Positions 1 through 8,960 of a stretch of 64,000 nt of DNA are shown in pieces; within the stretch, counting starts at the first letter, position 1; the number at the start of each line of letters is the position of its first letter. This stretch comes from Pseudomonas fluorescens (GTDB taxonomy: Bacteria; Pseudomonadota; Gammaproteobacteria; Pseudomonadales; Pseudomonadaceae), in the NCBI RefSeq assembly GCF_902497875.1, contig NZ_CABVHY010000008.1, forward strand, positions 159,792 through 223,791. Direction: 5' to 3'. The notes under the pieces were generated by a model. That model was given only the letters and a program-made list of their open reading frames with translations, was not told the DNA's origin and did not search any database. The translations under genes and the position numbers were made by a program.

Positions 1-897
1 GTACCCAACTTGCAGCTACTGCTCGAACGCGACGACCGCAGCGCGTTTACCAGCATCGCCCTGGGCCGGATTCTGGACAAGCGCCCGGATGGCAGCCTGG
101 TAATGGACGAACAGTTCTACCCGACCTGCGTATCGTTGCATGCCGCCCCGCCCTTGCAACGCTACCTCGGGGAAACTGCCGGGCTGATGCGTGAACGCGC
201 GCGAAACATCGCCGAGCGGATCGGTTCCACCAGCCAGTCTGGCGTCGCCGACGTCACCGACTTCAACCTGCTGCAAACCCTGAACCGTCTGTACCCGCTG
301 TTCCAGCACCTGGCACGGCGCCAACACGTGCACCCGGAACAGCTATACATAGCCTTCAGTCAGGCCTGCGGCGAACTCGTGACCTTCACCGATGACGGCC
401 GCCTGCCACAGGAATACCCGGCATACCAGCATGAGCGCCTGCGTGAATCGCTCAAGCCCTTGCAAGACACCCTGCGCCGCGCCTTGAGCACAGTGCTGCA
501 ACCGCGGGCCGTGTCGCTGCCTATCGAACATCAGCAATACGGCGTGCTGACCGCCGCCCTGCATGACCGCCGCCTGCTGGCCGATGCCGAGTTCATCCTC
601 GCCGTGCGCGCACGTCTGCCGCTGGAGGCACTGCGCCGACAGTTTCTGCAACAGACCAAGGTCAGTTCACAGGAACGACTCAGCGAACTGGTCAGCCTGC
701 AATTACCGGGCATTCCCCTGATCCCGCTACCCGTCGCGCCGCGCCATCTGCCGTTCCATGCCGGTTTCAGCTACTTCGAGCTGGATCGCCAGGACCCGGC
801 CTGGCAGAGCCTGACGGGCGCCGCCGGTTTCGGCTTCCATATCGGCGCCGACTTCCCGGAACTGGAATTGCAGTTCTGGGCCATCAGGAGTCAATGA
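1..897 (+). CDS. tssK: TssK, T6SS baseplate protein (5' end outside window)
   Basis: The reading frame is open from the first base, so this is the C-terminal 298 codons of a protein that begins upstream. TssK (ImpJ/VasE) is the cytoplasmic trimer that joins the T6SS baseplate to the TssJLM membrane complex. The full family length is about 440 aa, so roughly a third is missing at the window edge. Support comes from the family-like C-terminal text (LPFHAGFSYFELDR, GFGFHIGADFPELELQFWAI) and from the next gene, tssL, which starts one base after the tssK stop. Such spacing implies one operon. The call rests on this sequence resemblance and on the tssK-tssL-hcp-vgrG order. Confidence 0.92.
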   Translation, partial: VPNLQLLLERDDRSAFTSIALGRILDKRPDGSLVMDEQFYPTCVSLHAAPPLQRYLGETAGLMRERARNIAERIGSTSQSGVADVTDFNLLQTLNRLYPLFQHLARRQHVHPEQLYIAFSQACGELVTFTDDGRLPQEYPAYQHERLRESLKPLQDTLRRALSTVLQPRAVSLPIEHQQYGVLTAALHDRRLLADAEFILAVRARLPLEALRRQFLQQTKVSSQERLSELVSLQLPGIPLIPLPVAPRHLPFHAGFSYFELDRQDPAWQSLTGAAGFGFHIGADFPELELQFWAIRSQ

Positions 898-898
898 C

Positions 899-1729
899 AT
901 GACCGTTACCCCGCCCGCTATCGCCGCCAGTGAACGCTCAGAAGCACTTGAAACGCTACTGGCCAAGGCGATTGACAGCAGCGCTGGCGCTGCAGACGCA
1001 AAGCCACCGTTTGCAGGCCGCGAAGACCCTCAGTTTCAGCTGCGTGGCCTGACCTACAACCCGCTGGCCGATGCCGCCATGCCGCTGTTCGGCCTGGCCA
1101 TGCGCCTGCATGGGCTGGACCGGTGCGAAGACCTGACGCAGCTTTATCAAGGCGTGCATAACCAGATCGTCACCGTCCTCGAAGAGATGCGCCATCACCC
1201 GTACGATAACGCCACCCTGCAGGCTTACTCCTACAGCCTGTGCCTGTTCATGGACGAAATCGTCATGGGCACCGCGTGGGGCAAACATTCCACCTGGAGC
1301 CATCGCTCCCTGCTCAGTGCCTTTCACCAGGAAAACTGGGGCGGCGAAAAGTTCTTCACCGTGCTCGCCCGCATGCTGATCGATGCCGACAAGTACCAGC
1401 ATGTGCTGGAGGTCATGTACCTGTGCCTGTGCATGGGCCTGCGGGGCAAATACGCGATCCAGACCCAAGGCGACGACGCGCGGCAAAAGATCATCGTCAA
1501 AGTGCATCGCGCGCTGCGTGACTTGCGCGGCGACGCCCCGGAGCGACTGACCGAGCCCTTGACCAACGTGGCCCCGCGCAATTACCGGGTCAACCGGCAG
1601 TGGCCCTGGTGGACACCCTGGGCTGCGGCGAGCGTCTTGCTGCTGGGCGCTTACACGCTCTATGCCGTTCGCCTTAACAGCATGACCTTCCAGGTCCTGA
1701 ATTCCCTGGAGGGCATTCTCACGCTCTAG
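899..1729 (+). CDS. tssL: TssL/DotU, T6SS inner-membrane protein
   Basis: TssL (IcmH/DotU family) anchors the T6SS in the inner membrane with TssM and contacts TssK. The 276-aa protein has the DotU cytoplasmic domain (about residues 45-215, with the conserved stretch around SLCLFMDEIVMGTAWG) and one hydrophobic helix near the C-terminus (about 240-260, WWTPWAAASVLLLGAYTLYA). That is the tail-anchor topology of this family. It has no OmpA-like peptidoglycan-binding extension, so it is the short type. The ATG lies one base after the tssK stop, so the two are probably translationally coupled. No tssM follows; it must lie elsewhere. Confidence 0.93.
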   Translation: MTVTPPAIAASERSEALETLLAKAIDSSAGAADAKPPFAGREDPQFQLRGLTYNPLADAAMPLFGLAMRLHGLDRCEDLTQLYQGVHNQIVTVLEEMRHHPYDNATLQAYSYSLCLFMDEIVMGTAWGKHSTWSHRSLLSAFHQENWGGEKFFTVLARMLIDADKYQHVLEVMYLCLCMGLRGKYAIQTQGDDARQKIIVKVHRALRDLRGDAPERLTEPLTNVAPRNYRVNRQWPWWTPWAAASVLLLGAYTLYAVRLNSMTFQVLNSLEGILTL

Positions 1730-1805
1730 CTCCAGCCATACCCAAATCAGGCGCGACCCGTGTTGAGCGGCGCGCCCCTCGGGGCCTCGTGCGCCGAAAA
1801 ACCAC

Positions 1806-1838
1806 ACCGTCAGTTCGACGGTGGCGACCCGCGGGTCG
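1806..1838 (+). promoter_or_regulatory. Two adjacent hairpins in the hcp leader
   Basis: In the 137-bp tssL-hcp gap a 6-bp stem (accgtc, loop agttc, gacggt; 1806-1822) is followed by a perfect 14-bp palindrome, cgacccgcgggtcg (1825-1838), and then tttatt. They could form a weak terminator that partly separates hcp from tssL, or an mRNA leader structure. The hcp ribosome site (acaaggag) starts about 13 bases later. The structure is seen; the role is inferred. Confidence 0.4.
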
Positions 1839-1866
1839 TTTATTCAAGAGCAACAAGGAGTTTGTC

Positions 1867-2379
1867 ATGCCTACACCCGCGTACATCAAGATCGAGGGAA
1901 AGACTCAGGGACTTATCACCCAGGGCGCCTTCACCGCCGATTCGGTGGGTAATGTGTTTGTCGAAGGCCATGAAGACGAGATTCTCGTCCAGGAAATCGA
2001 CCATCTGATTTCCACCCCCACCGACCCGCAAAGCGGTCAGCCATCAGGCCAGCGCGTGCATGGCGCATTCGCCTTCACCTGCGCGCTGAACAAGGCCGCG
2101 CCCTTGCTCTATCAGGCGCTGGCCACGGGCGAAATGCTGCCGTCAGTCACGGTGGCCTGGTATCGCACCTCTACCGAAGGCAAGCAGGAAAAGTTCTTCT
2201 GCACCAAGCTCGAAGACGCCGTCATCGTCGATATCCATACCCAACTGCCGCATGCCCAGAACCCTGCAAACAGCGACTACACGCAGCTGATCAAGGTCGG
2301 CATGTCCTACCGCAAAATCGTCTGGGAACACAGCGTGTCGGGCACCGAAGGTTCTGACGACTGGCGCAAACCGGTTTAA
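1867..2379 (+). CDS. hcp: Hcp, T6SS tube protein
   Basis: Hcp hexamers stack into the T6SS inner tube and carry small effectors. The 170-aa product begins MPTPAYIKIEGKTQGLI and shows family features: the N-terminal beta strand, a central HGAFAFTCALNKAAPLLYQAL segment and a C-terminal YRKIVWEH. This is the length usual for Hcp. The ATG at 1867 is preferred over upstream in-frame starts because it follows a good ribosome site (aaggag) and starts where family members start. A terminator-like hairpin follows the gene, which fits its need for higher expression than vgrG. Confidence 0.95.
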   Translation: MPTPAYIKIEGKTQGLITQGAFTADSVGNVFVEGHEDEILVQEIDHLISTPTDPQSGQPSGQRVHGAFAFTCALNKAAPLLYQALATGEMLPSVTVAWYRTSTEGKQEKFFCTKLEDAVIVDIHTQLPHAQNPANSDYTQLIKVGMSYRKIVWEHSVSGTEGSDDWRKPV

Positions 2380-2393
2380 CCCTACGGCTACTC

Positions 2394-2421
2394 CCCTGCC
2401 CGCTCTGGCTGGCAGGGTTTT
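2394..2421 (+). terminator. Probable terminator after hcp
   Basis: A 7-bp stem (ccctgcc / ggcaggg) with a 10-base loop is followed directly by ttttct, 14 bases after the hcp stop. This is the shape of a rho-independent terminator. Confidence 0.6.
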
Positions 2422-2428
2422 CTGCGTT

Positions 2429-2470
2429 CGCTAGCGTCCGGCCTGTTGCAGAACCGGCCGGACGCTAGCG
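2429..2470 (+). repeat. Perfect 15-bp inverted repeat in front of vgrG
   Basis: Arms cgctagcgtccggcc (2429-2443) and its exact complement (2456-2470) enclose a 12-base loop. The structure ends six bases before the vgrG Shine-Dalgarno (aaggagg, 2477-2483). It could be a second terminator or attenuator, a translation control element, or a recombination site. A decayed copy of the left arm and its flank is found at 13607-13632 inside a relic. Confidence 0.7.
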
Positions 2471-2487
2471 TGCCTCAAGGAGGGCCC

Positions 2488-4503
2488 ATGCCCCGCCAAA
2501 GCGACTTGCGTTTCACCTTTGAACCGGCCTGCGGCGCCGCCTTTGAGGTCATTGAATTCACGCTGGAAGAAGGCCTGTCCCAGCCCTTCAAGCTGGAACT
2601 CGAACTCGCCAGCCACGACCCCGCGCTGGACTTCGGCACGCTGCTCGACAAGCCCGCCGTGCTCACCATCTGGCACGCTGAGACACCCGTGCGCTACGTG
2701 CACGGCCTGGTCAGCCGGCTCACCCAGGGCGACACCGGCTTTCGCCGCACCCGCTACCACGCCGTGGTCGAGCCGACCCTGGCCCGCGCACGCCTGCGTT
2801 CGGACTGGCGGATCTTTCAGCAGCAAAGCGTGCCCGAGATCCTCAACGCCGTGCTCAAGGCCCAGCGCCTGACCGACTATGAGCAAGTCATCTGTTTTGA
2901 CCATGCCCCTCGCGAATACTGCGTGCAGGCCGGGGAAACCGACCTCGATTTTCTGGCCCGCCTCGCGGCCGAGGAAGGCCTGCTCTACACCTTTGAACAC
3001 CGCGCCGACGGCCATCGGCTGATCCACACCGACCGCGTGCAAGGCCTGGGCAGCCTCCCCCCGAACCTTGCCGGCAGCACCACCGTGCGTTATCACGCCG
3101 CGGGCGGCGGCGACAGTGCCGAGCCCGCATTGCAGCGCTTTCGCTACACCGAACACGTGCGCACCTCACGCCAGGTGCAGCGCGACTACACCTTCACCCA
3201 CCCGCGCTACGCCCAGGAACACGCCGCCGACGGCACGCAGTTGGACCATCAAAACCGCAGCTACGAACGCTACGACTACCCCGGCCGCTACAAGCGCGAC
3301 GCCGTGGGCAAACCCTTTACCAAGACCCGCCTCAGCGCCCTGCGAAATGATGCGCGCATCGCCGAGGTCGAAGGCGACGACCCGCGCCTGCAACCGGGCC
3401 TGGCCTTCGACCTGAGCGACCACCCGCGTGACGACATGAACGTGCGCTGGCGCACCGTCAGCATCGTCCACACCGGCACTCAACACAGCAGCCAGCAGGA
3501 GGAAGCCGCCGGCAGCGCGGCCGGCACCCGCTATCACCTCAAGGCCACGCTGATCCCCGACAGCGCCGACTGGAAAGCGCCGCTGTTACCCAAACCGCGC
3601 CTCGACGGCCCGCAAACCGCGACCGTGGTCGGGCCACCCGGGGAAGAGATTTTCTGTGACAAGTGGGGCCGGATAAAAGTCAGCTTCCCCTGGGACCGCA
3701 CCAGCCAGAACAACCAACACAGCTCCTGCTGGATCCGCGTGGCGCAAGGCTGGGCGGGCACCACCTGGGGCGCGATGGCCATCCCGCGGATTGGTCAGGA
3801 AGTCATCGTCGACCACCTGGATGGGGACCCCGACCAGCCGATCGTCATGGGCCGGGCCTATCGCGAAGCCAACCTGCCGCCCTACGAACTGCCCAAACAC
3901 AAAACCCGCATGACCATCAAAAGCCAGACCCACAAGGGCGACGGCTCCAACGAGCTGCGCTTCGAGGACGAGAAGGCTCAGGAAGAGATCTATATCCACG
4001 CGCAGAAAGACCAGAACAACCATGTGAACAACAACGAGACCACCTTCGTCGGCAATGACCGCAGCGAGCGGGTCGAGCACAACGAAACCCTCTCCATCGG
4101 CGACCACCGCACCGAAGACGTCGGCAAAAACGAAACCATCCAGATCGGCGCCAACCGCAGCGTGACCATCGGCGCTAACAAGGCCGAGACCATTGCCTTG
4201 GCCAAGGCCGAAACCATCGGACTGGGCAAGGCCCTGACCATTGGTGGGGGCTATCAAACCAGCGTCGGTGCGGCCATGAACACCACCGTCGGCCTCAGCC
4301 AAAGCGAACAGGTGGGCATCCACAAGTCAGTGCTCGTCGGCAAGCGCTTCACCATCGAAGCCGGTGACGAATTTGTGGTGCAAGTGGGCAAATCGCAACT
4401 GGTGATGAAGTCCGACGGCACGGTGCTGATCAATGGCTGCACCTTTGATTTCAGCGCCAGCGGCGCGGTGCAGATCAACGGCAAAAACGTCGATATCAAC
4501 TGA
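2488..4503 (+). CDS. vgrG: VgrG, T6SS spike protein
   Basis: VgrG trimers form the T6SS puncturing spike on top of the Hcp tube. The 671-aa protein has the Phage_GPD-like base (about 10-390), the gp5-type OB domain (about 395-470, with WGRIKVSFPWDRTSQNN and DPDQPIVMGRAYREANLPPY) and a C-terminal beta-helix stalk. The stalk is built from short repeats with recurring G, NET, AETI and IGAN patterns (about 500-640). There is no C-terminal effector extension, so cargo must bind through the DUF2169/DUF4150 partners downstream. ATG 2488 was chosen because of the aaggagg site at 2477-2483. Small pieces of vgrG homologues recur downstream in the immunity bank. Confidence 0.96.
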   Translation: MPRQSDLRFTFEPACGAAFEVIEFTLEEGLSQPFKLELELASHDPALDFGTLLDKPAVLTIWHAETPVRYVHGLVSRLTQGDTGFRRTRYHAVVEPTLARARLRSDWRIFQQQSVPEILNAVLKAQRLTDYEQVICFDHAPREYCVQAGETDLDFLARLAAEEGLLYTFEHRADGHRLIHTDRVQGLGSLPPNLAGSTTVRYHAAGGGDSAEPALQRFRYTEHVRTSRQVQRDYTFTHPRYAQEHAADGTQLDHQNRSYERYDYPGRYKRDAVGKPFTKTRLSALRNDARIAEVEGDDPRLQPGLAFDLSDHPRDDMNVRWRTVSIVHTGTQHSSQQEEAAGSAAGTRYHLKATLIPDSADWKAPLLPKPRLDGPQTATVVGPPGEEIFCDKWGRIKVSFPWDRTSQNNQHSSCWIRVAQGWAGTTWGAMAIPRIGQEVIVDHLDGDPDQPIVMGRAYREANLPPYELPKHKTRMTIKSQTHKGDGSNELRFEDEKAQEEIYIHAQKDQNNHVNNNETTFVGNDRSERVEHNETLSIGDHRTEDVGKNETIQIGANRSVTIGANKAETIALAKAETIGLGKALTIGGGYQTSVGAAMNTTVGLSQSEQVGIHKSVLVGKRFTIEAGDEFVVQVGKSQLVMKSDGTVLINGCTFDFSASGAVQINGKNVDIN

Positions 4504-4513
4504 GGCGCAGTCC

Positions 4514-5869
4514 ATGGAATTTCGCAATCTGACGCCCTTCGACGCCTTGTGTTTCAGCGCCCTGGGCGTGGACGATCAAGAGTACCCGGTGGTGGCCATG
4601 AAGGTCGGCTATCGCCTGCTGCCCATGGACGGCCAGCCGGGCGAATTCCGCGCCGCGGTGATCGACGACGCACCGTTGCCGTTGTGCACCGGCGACACCT
4701 ATTACGGCGAGGAAGGCACCAGCAGCGTCTACGAAGAAAGCGACCTTGCGCCGTACAAACCGCGCTGCGATGTGATCGTCGTCGGACATGCCCATGCGCC
4801 GCAGGGTATACCGGCGATAGCGTGGGAAGCCGGAATTCGCCTGAGCCTGCCGCTGCCGCCGGTGAACATCACCGTGCCATTGCCAGAGCCCCTGAGCCCC
4901 GGCGAGCCGTTGAACCAATACCAACTGCGGGACTGGCAGGCCCAGCGCGTGGCGGCGGCACACGCCCGCGCCAATGCCCCGACCCGCCGCAACCTGCTGG
5001 ACAAACACCTGCGTTTTACCGGTCCCCGGCACTTCCAGCAGGGCCTGTTCACGGGCTGGCAGTTGAAGGACGCACTGCCCGCGCTCAGCGTACCGTTGCG
5101 CTGGGAACACGCCTTCGGTGGCAGCAGCGTGGTGCTCAACCCTGACTACCCTACAAATCCCCAAGCCTCCGAGCATCTGCTTAACCAGGTCTGCTACAGC
5201 AACCCGCTGGGCAGTGGCTGGCTGGAAAAGCGTCACGAAAAACTCGCCCTGCAACTCGACGTGCCATTGCGCACCCTGCCCGCGCCACAGATCGAAACCC
5301 TGGCCGCCCCAATGCAGCGGCCAGTGATTGCCGGACATCCCGACGGTGATCTGGATGCCCGGGGCATGGCACAACTGGCCGCGACTTACGCTCAACAACC
5401 CGCCGGCTTTGGCGCGGTCGGTCGGGCCTGGGCCCCTCGCCTGGCATTGGCCGGGACCTACGACGACAGCTGGCAAGCCGAGCGCTGGCCCTACCTGCCG
5501 CTGGACTTCGATTTTGCCTACTGGAACGGCGCGCCGGCCGATCAGCAGATCGAATTCCCGCCACCGAACCTGCGCATCGAACTGTTCAACCTGACAACGC
5601 CCGAGACCACCGCGGATGGGCGACTGCGGGTGGAACTGCCGGGCCATCGCCCGTTCGTGCTGTTGCGCCTGAACAACGGCGCAATGCTGCCGCTGCCCTT
5701 GCTGACCGACACCCTGCGCCTCGACACCGAGGCCATGACCCTGGCACTGACCCACCGCATCAGCCTGCCCAACCGCCTCGACATCCGCGCCCTCGAAGCC
5801 CGCTTCGAGACCGATCCCGGCGCGCCCTTGATCCGCCCCGCACACGACCCGGCACAGGAGAGCCTCTGA
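4514..5869 (+). CDS. DUF2169 T6SS adaptor protein
   Basis: A 451-aa protein of the DUF2169 family, recognised by its start (MEFRNLTPFDALCFSALG) and the VVAMKVGYRLL motif. DUF2169 proteins are encoded between vgrG and effector genes and are regarded as chaperones or adaptors that load an effector and PAAR-like tip onto VgrG. In Agrobacterium a DUF2169 gene stands between vgrG2 and tde2, the same order as here. It starts 10 bases after the vgrG stop, and the PAAR-like gene begins one base after its stop, so all are one operon. A short decayed copy of its codons about 175-190 occurs at 17205-17255. Confidence 0.88.
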   Translation: MEFRNLTPFDALCFSALGVDDQEYPVVAMKVGYRLLPMDGQPGEFRAAVIDDAPLPLCTGDTYYGEEGTSSVYEESDLAPYKPRCDVIVVGHAHAPQGIPAIAWEAGIRLSLPLPPVNITVPLPEPLSPGEPLNQYQLRDWQAQRVAAAHARANAPTRRNLLDKHLRFTGPRHFQQGLFTGWQLKDALPALSVPLRWEHAFGGSSVVLNPDYPTNPQASEHLLNQVCYSNPLGSGWLEKRHEKLALQLDVPLRTLPAPQIETLAAPMQRPVIAGHPDGDLDARGMAQLAATYAQQPAGFGAVGRAWAPRLALAGTYDDSWQAERWPYLPLDFDFAYWNGAPADQQIEFPPPNLRIELFNLTTPETTADGRLRVELPGHRPFVLLRLNNGAMLPLPLLTDTLRLDTEAMTLALTHRISLPNRLDIRALEARFETDPGAPLIRPAHDPAQESL

Positions 5870-5870
5870 C

Positions 5871-6227
5871 ATGGCCGACAACGTCATCGCCCGCCAACAG
5901 GGCCAATGGAAAGTGGTCAGCCTCGTCCCCGACGTGTGCAAGACCCCCATGGGCGCGCCGATTCCGCCGGTGCCCTACCCCGTCACCGCCGAACTCAAAA
6001 GCGCCACCGGCGTCGCCAAATCAGTGCGCGCCAACGGCAAGCCAGTGGTGGTCTACGACATGAGCCTGGTGCCCAAGACCCTCGGCGACCAGGCCGGCGT
6101 CGCCAAAGGCATCAAGAGCAACACCGTGGGCGGCAAGTGCTACCCCAAGGACAAGAGCAGCAGCGTGCGCGCCGAAGGCAAGCTGATCGTGCGCCATGGC
6201 GACATGTTCTGGATGAATGGAGTCTAG
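5871..6227 (+). CDS. DUF4150 PAAR-like spike tip protein
   Basis: The 118-aa protein matches the DUF4150 (PAAR-like) family: KTPMGAPIPPVPYPV near residue 22, then SVRANGKPVVVYDMS, KGIKSNTVGGKCYP and a final HGDMFWMNGV. These proteins cap the VgrG spike and carry or are fused to effectors. In many relatives, including Agrobacterium Tde2, the domain is fused to the toxin. Here it is a separate gene, one base after DUF2169 and three bases before the toxin gene. Confidence 0.88.
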   Translation: MADNVIARQQGQWKVVSLVPDVCKTPMGAPIPPVPYPVTAELKSATGVAKSVRANGKPVVVYDMSLVPKTLGDQAGVAKGIKSNTVGGKCYPKDKSSSVRAEGKLIVRHGDMFWMNGV

Positions 6228-6230
6228 GGC

Positions 6231-7508
6231 GTGGCCGAACCGTTAAAGATCAACATCAGCAAGTCCTTTGTGGACTATGGCGGCAAGCAATGGGCGACCT
6301 ATGAGAATGGCGGTGGCGTCACAGTGCAGGTCTGGAAAGACCAGCAACTCGAACTGCAGCGCGACCTCAGCTACGCCGACTACGCGGTGTTTCGGGAACA
6401 GGCCTCGGCGATAAAGCTGCGCGACTATCCCGACCCGACCTTGAGTAGAAAAGGCGGCACCAACGCTAATGGCAATACGCTGGGACGTGTGGTCGGGGAA
6501 ACCGCATCGGCTGAAGTACCGGCGAGCGAGGCCAATCCGCCTGTCGAAGCTGAGACCGAAGCAGAGGCTGTTACCGGCGCGCAAATTCTGGACGGCATTC
6601 AACTCGGCCTGGATGTCGTTGGATTGGTGCCCGTCTTCGGGGAAGTTGCCGACATCGCCAATGCAGGGGTCAGCGCTGCTCGTGGCGACTATGTCGGTGC
6701 CGGCCTCTCGATGCTCTCGGCGATTCCGTTTGTCGGCTACCTGGGCACCGCTGGCAAAGCCACGAGATACGGTGCGAAAGTAGCCGAAGCTTCAGGCAAA
6801 GCGGCTAAGGAAGCCGCCGAGAAGGCCGCGAAAGAGGCAGCGGCAAAGAAAGCCAAGGACGAAGCGGCGCGCAAGCAGAATCAGGGTGCGAAGATCAAGC
6901 CCAAGAAACTGCCGAAGAAAAAACCGGCATGTTTCGAGCCACGCAAATCCAAAACATACAAAAAGATGAGCGAGGCTGAGCAGAAGAAGTACTTGCGCGA
7001 ATATAGCCGACAGCTCAAGCGGCAAGAAGACGCCCTCAACACTATGTCGGCCAAGGACTTTGCCAATGCCCGGAGCAAGTTCAAGGAAGCCAAACAAAAA
7101 TCGCCTACTAATCAGGGTCGAAATCCTGAGGCTGCTGTAGCTCAGGAAGCCTATCGGAGAAAGAGCGCTGAAGATATTAACGACAGCATATATGAGAGCA
7201 TTCGCAGGAAGCACCCACAGGGTGACCCCAAGGCGGCCAGGGTCAACGCCGCAGACCGAACTAAGGAAATCATGGATTCGTTGGCCGCTCTGCACGAACC
7301 TGACATGGTTGCAGGTGGATGGCATGAGCCCAAACCCTCAGCCTTGGGTGACAAAAGAGTCAACAGTGCCATTGGCGGCAGCTGGAGCCAGAAAGAACGC
7401 GTAAAATTATTAGAGGATGCAGCAAAGAACGCAGTCGCACGCGGTGATGGCTCGGACATGATGAATGTGGAATTGACAATCTGCCCACCTGGCAAGAAAG
7501 GAAAATGA
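6231..7508 (+). CDS. T6SS DNase effector, Ntox15/Tde type
   Basis: A 425-aa protein starting at GTG, three bases after the PAAR-like gene. Residues about 119-180 are hydrophobic and glycine-rich (GLDVVGLVPVFGEVADIANAG, continuing to GYLGTAGKA). They resemble the glycine-zipper region known from Agrobacterium Tde1 as a delivery segment. A Lys/Ala-rich helix (184-232) leads to the C-terminal toxin domain (about 240-425), which contains H355-E-P-D358. This is the HxxD signature of Ntox15 DNases such as Tde1 and Tde2. The predicted job is DNA degradation in rival cells. The stop overlaps the ATG of the first immunity gene (ATGA). The DNase assignment is by family; nuclease activity cannot be read from sequence alone. 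Confidence 0.85.
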   Translation: MAEPLKINISKSFVDYGGKQWATYENGGGVTVQVWKDQQLELQRDLSYADYAVFREQASAIKLRDYPDPTLSRKGGTNANGNTLGRVVGETASAEVPASEANPPVEAETEAEAVTGAQILDGIQLGLDVVGLVPVFGEVADIANAGVSAARGDYVGAGLSMLSAIPFVGYLGTAGKATRYGAKVAEASGKAAKEAAEKAAKEAAAKKAKDEAARKQNQGAKIKPKKLPKKKPACFEPRKSKTYKKMSEAEQKKYLREYSRQLKRQEDALNTMSAKDFANARSKFKEAKQKSPTNQGRNPEAAVAQEAYRRKSAEDINDSIYESIRRKHPQGDPKAARVNAADRTKEIMDSLAALHEPDMVAGGWHEPKPSALGDKRVNSAIGGSWSQKERVKLLEDAAKNAVARGDGSDMMNVELTICPPGKKGK

Positions 7509-8173
7509 TAATGAGAGACCCGGATTTTACTTTGTTCATCGAGAGTTTTGGCGAGGCGACCCACAGCACGCATGTCCCCGAGGAGAGCTTTGTCAAATGG
7601 GTTGGCAAGCTCCCCCCCATCCTGCTGACTTATTGGCGCGAAGAGGGCTGGGCGGGATATGCAAATGGGCGCCTGTGGACGGTTAATCCCGATGACTACG
7701 AGGACATCAAGGACGCTTGGCTGGAGGAAACACCACTTGCCACTCTCGATAACTTTCACGTAATTGCCCGCGGCGCCTTCGGCGACCTCTATCTGTGTGG
7801 TGAAAGAACCGGGAGAAGTGTCACCATTGTCTGCCTTCATAACGAAATACTGGCGCTGAAAAACAAGTTGAAGCCTAAGGCCCTCCACGAGCAAGACTTT
7901 TCAATTCAATCCTTCTTTGGTTCTCGTGAGCCAGAAGATTTGGACTACCCGGACGCTAATGGCAAATTGCTGTTTGACCGTGCTGTGAAGAAGTACGGCC
8001 CGCTGGCACCCGATGAAATGTACGGCTTCGAGCCCGCGCTGGTATTGGGCGGCACTGCCAAGCTGGAGAATCTGCGCCGCCTCAAGCTGGATCCGCATTT
8101 GCACATCCTGCGGCAGTTCGACAGCCCGACGCTGCCTTTCTCCAGCGTCGACTTCGACAAGCTCATGAAATAG
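7505..8173 (+). CDS. Tdi-type immunity protein, copy 1 (cognate)
   Basis: A 222-aa protein with an N-terminal GAD-like domain (about 5-105, with GWAGYANGRLWTVNPDDY) and a C-terminal DUF1851/Tdi1_C domain (about 125-215, ending in DEMYGFEPALVLGG and HLHILRQFDSP). This is the architecture of Tdi1, the immunity protein of the Ntox15 DNase Tde1. The ATG overlaps the effector stop, so the two are coupled, and copy 1 is the likely cognate antidote. A second ATG at 7511 (MRDPDF) is possible and is the one conserved in all copies. It is the first unit of a 787-bp tandem array. Confidence 0.88.
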   Translation: MIMRDPDFTLFIESFGEATHSTHVPEESFVKWVGKLPPILLTYWREEGWAGYANGRLWTVNPDDYEDIKDAWLEETPLATLDNFHVIARGAFGDLYLCGERTGRSVTIVCLHNEILALKNKLKPKALHEQDFSIQSFFGSREPEDLDYPDANGKLLFDRAVKKYGPLAPDEMYGFEPALVLGGTAKLENLRRLKLDPHLHILRQFDSPTLPFSSVDFDKLMK

Positions 8174-8290
8174 CCAAGGCCTCACCGCTGCTTTTCATCT
8201 GACCAACTTTCTGAGTACGTGATAGCCGCGTACTCGACCTAACCGCCGTGCTCACCGTCTGGTGCGGATGCCAACATGGCAAGAAAGGAA
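8174..8290 (+). repeat. Array spacer, copy 1, with vgrG and toxin-end relics
   Basis: Starts ccaaggcctcaccgctgc, holds a 7-bp hairpin (gagtacg 8213-8219 / cgtactc 8229-8235) and then tcgacctaaccgccgtgctcaccgtctgg-like sequence. That last part resembles vgrG codons near PAVLTIWH (about 2645-2680). It ends with ggcaagaaagg, which is the 3' end of the toxin gene. Confidence 0.75.
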
Positions 8291-8297
8291 AGTAAAA

Positions 8298-8960
8298 ATG
8301 AGAGACCCGGATTTTGCTTTGTTCATAGAGAGTTTTGGCGAGGCGACCCACAGCACGCATGTCCCCGAGGAGAGTTTTGTCAAATGGGTTGGCAAGCTCC
8401 CCCCCATCCTGCTGACTTATTGGCGCGAAGAGGGCTGGGCGGGATATGCAGATGGGCGCCTGTGGACGGTTAATCCCGATGACTACGAGGACATCAAGGA
8501 CGCTTGGCTGGAGGAAACACCACTTGCCACCCTCGATAACTTCCACGTAATTGCCCGTAGCGCCTTTGGCGACCTCTATCTGTGTGGTGAAAGAACCGGG
8601 AGAAGTGTCACCATTGTCTGCCTTCATAACGAAATACTGGCGCTGAAAAACAATTTGAAGCCTAGCGCCCTCCACGAGCAAGACCTTTCAATTCAATCCT
8701 TCTTTGGTTCTAGTGATCCAGAAGATTTGGACTACCCGGACGCTAATGGCAAACTGCTGTTTGACCGTGCTATGAAGAAGTACGGCCCGCTGGCACCCGA
8801 TGAAATGTACGGCTTCGAGCCCGCGCTGTTGTTGGGCGGCACTGCCAAGCTGGAGAATCTGCGCCGCCTCAAACTGGATCCGCATTTGCACATCCTGCGC
8901 CAGTTCGACAGCCCGACGCTTCCTTTTTCCGGCATCGACTTCGACAAGCTCATGAAATAG
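8298..8960 (+). CDS. Tdi-type immunity protein, copy 2
   Basis: A 220-aa GAD-like plus DUF1851 protein, nearly identical to copy 1 (ESFGEATHSTHVPEE is shared). Differences cluster around residues 115-140 and include YGPLAPDEMYGFEPALLLGG near the end. The start moved to ATG 8298 because the first ATG of copy 1 is changed (atgata to gtaaaa) without any change in length. It is the second 787-bp unit. The high similarity to copy 1 suggests either a recent duplication or ongoing gene conversion. It may neutralise the same toxin or a close variant. Confidence 0.85.
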   Translation: MRDPDFALFIESFGEATHSTHVPEESFVKWVGKLPPILLTYWREEGWAGYADGRLWTVNPDDYEDIKDAWLEETPLATLDNFHVIARSAFGDLYLCGERTGRSVTIVCLHNEILALKNNLKPSALHEQDLSIQSFFGSSDPEDLDYPDANGKLLFDRAMKKYGPLAPDEMYGFEPALLLGGTAKLENLRRLKLDPHLHILRQFDSPTLPFSGIDFDKLMK

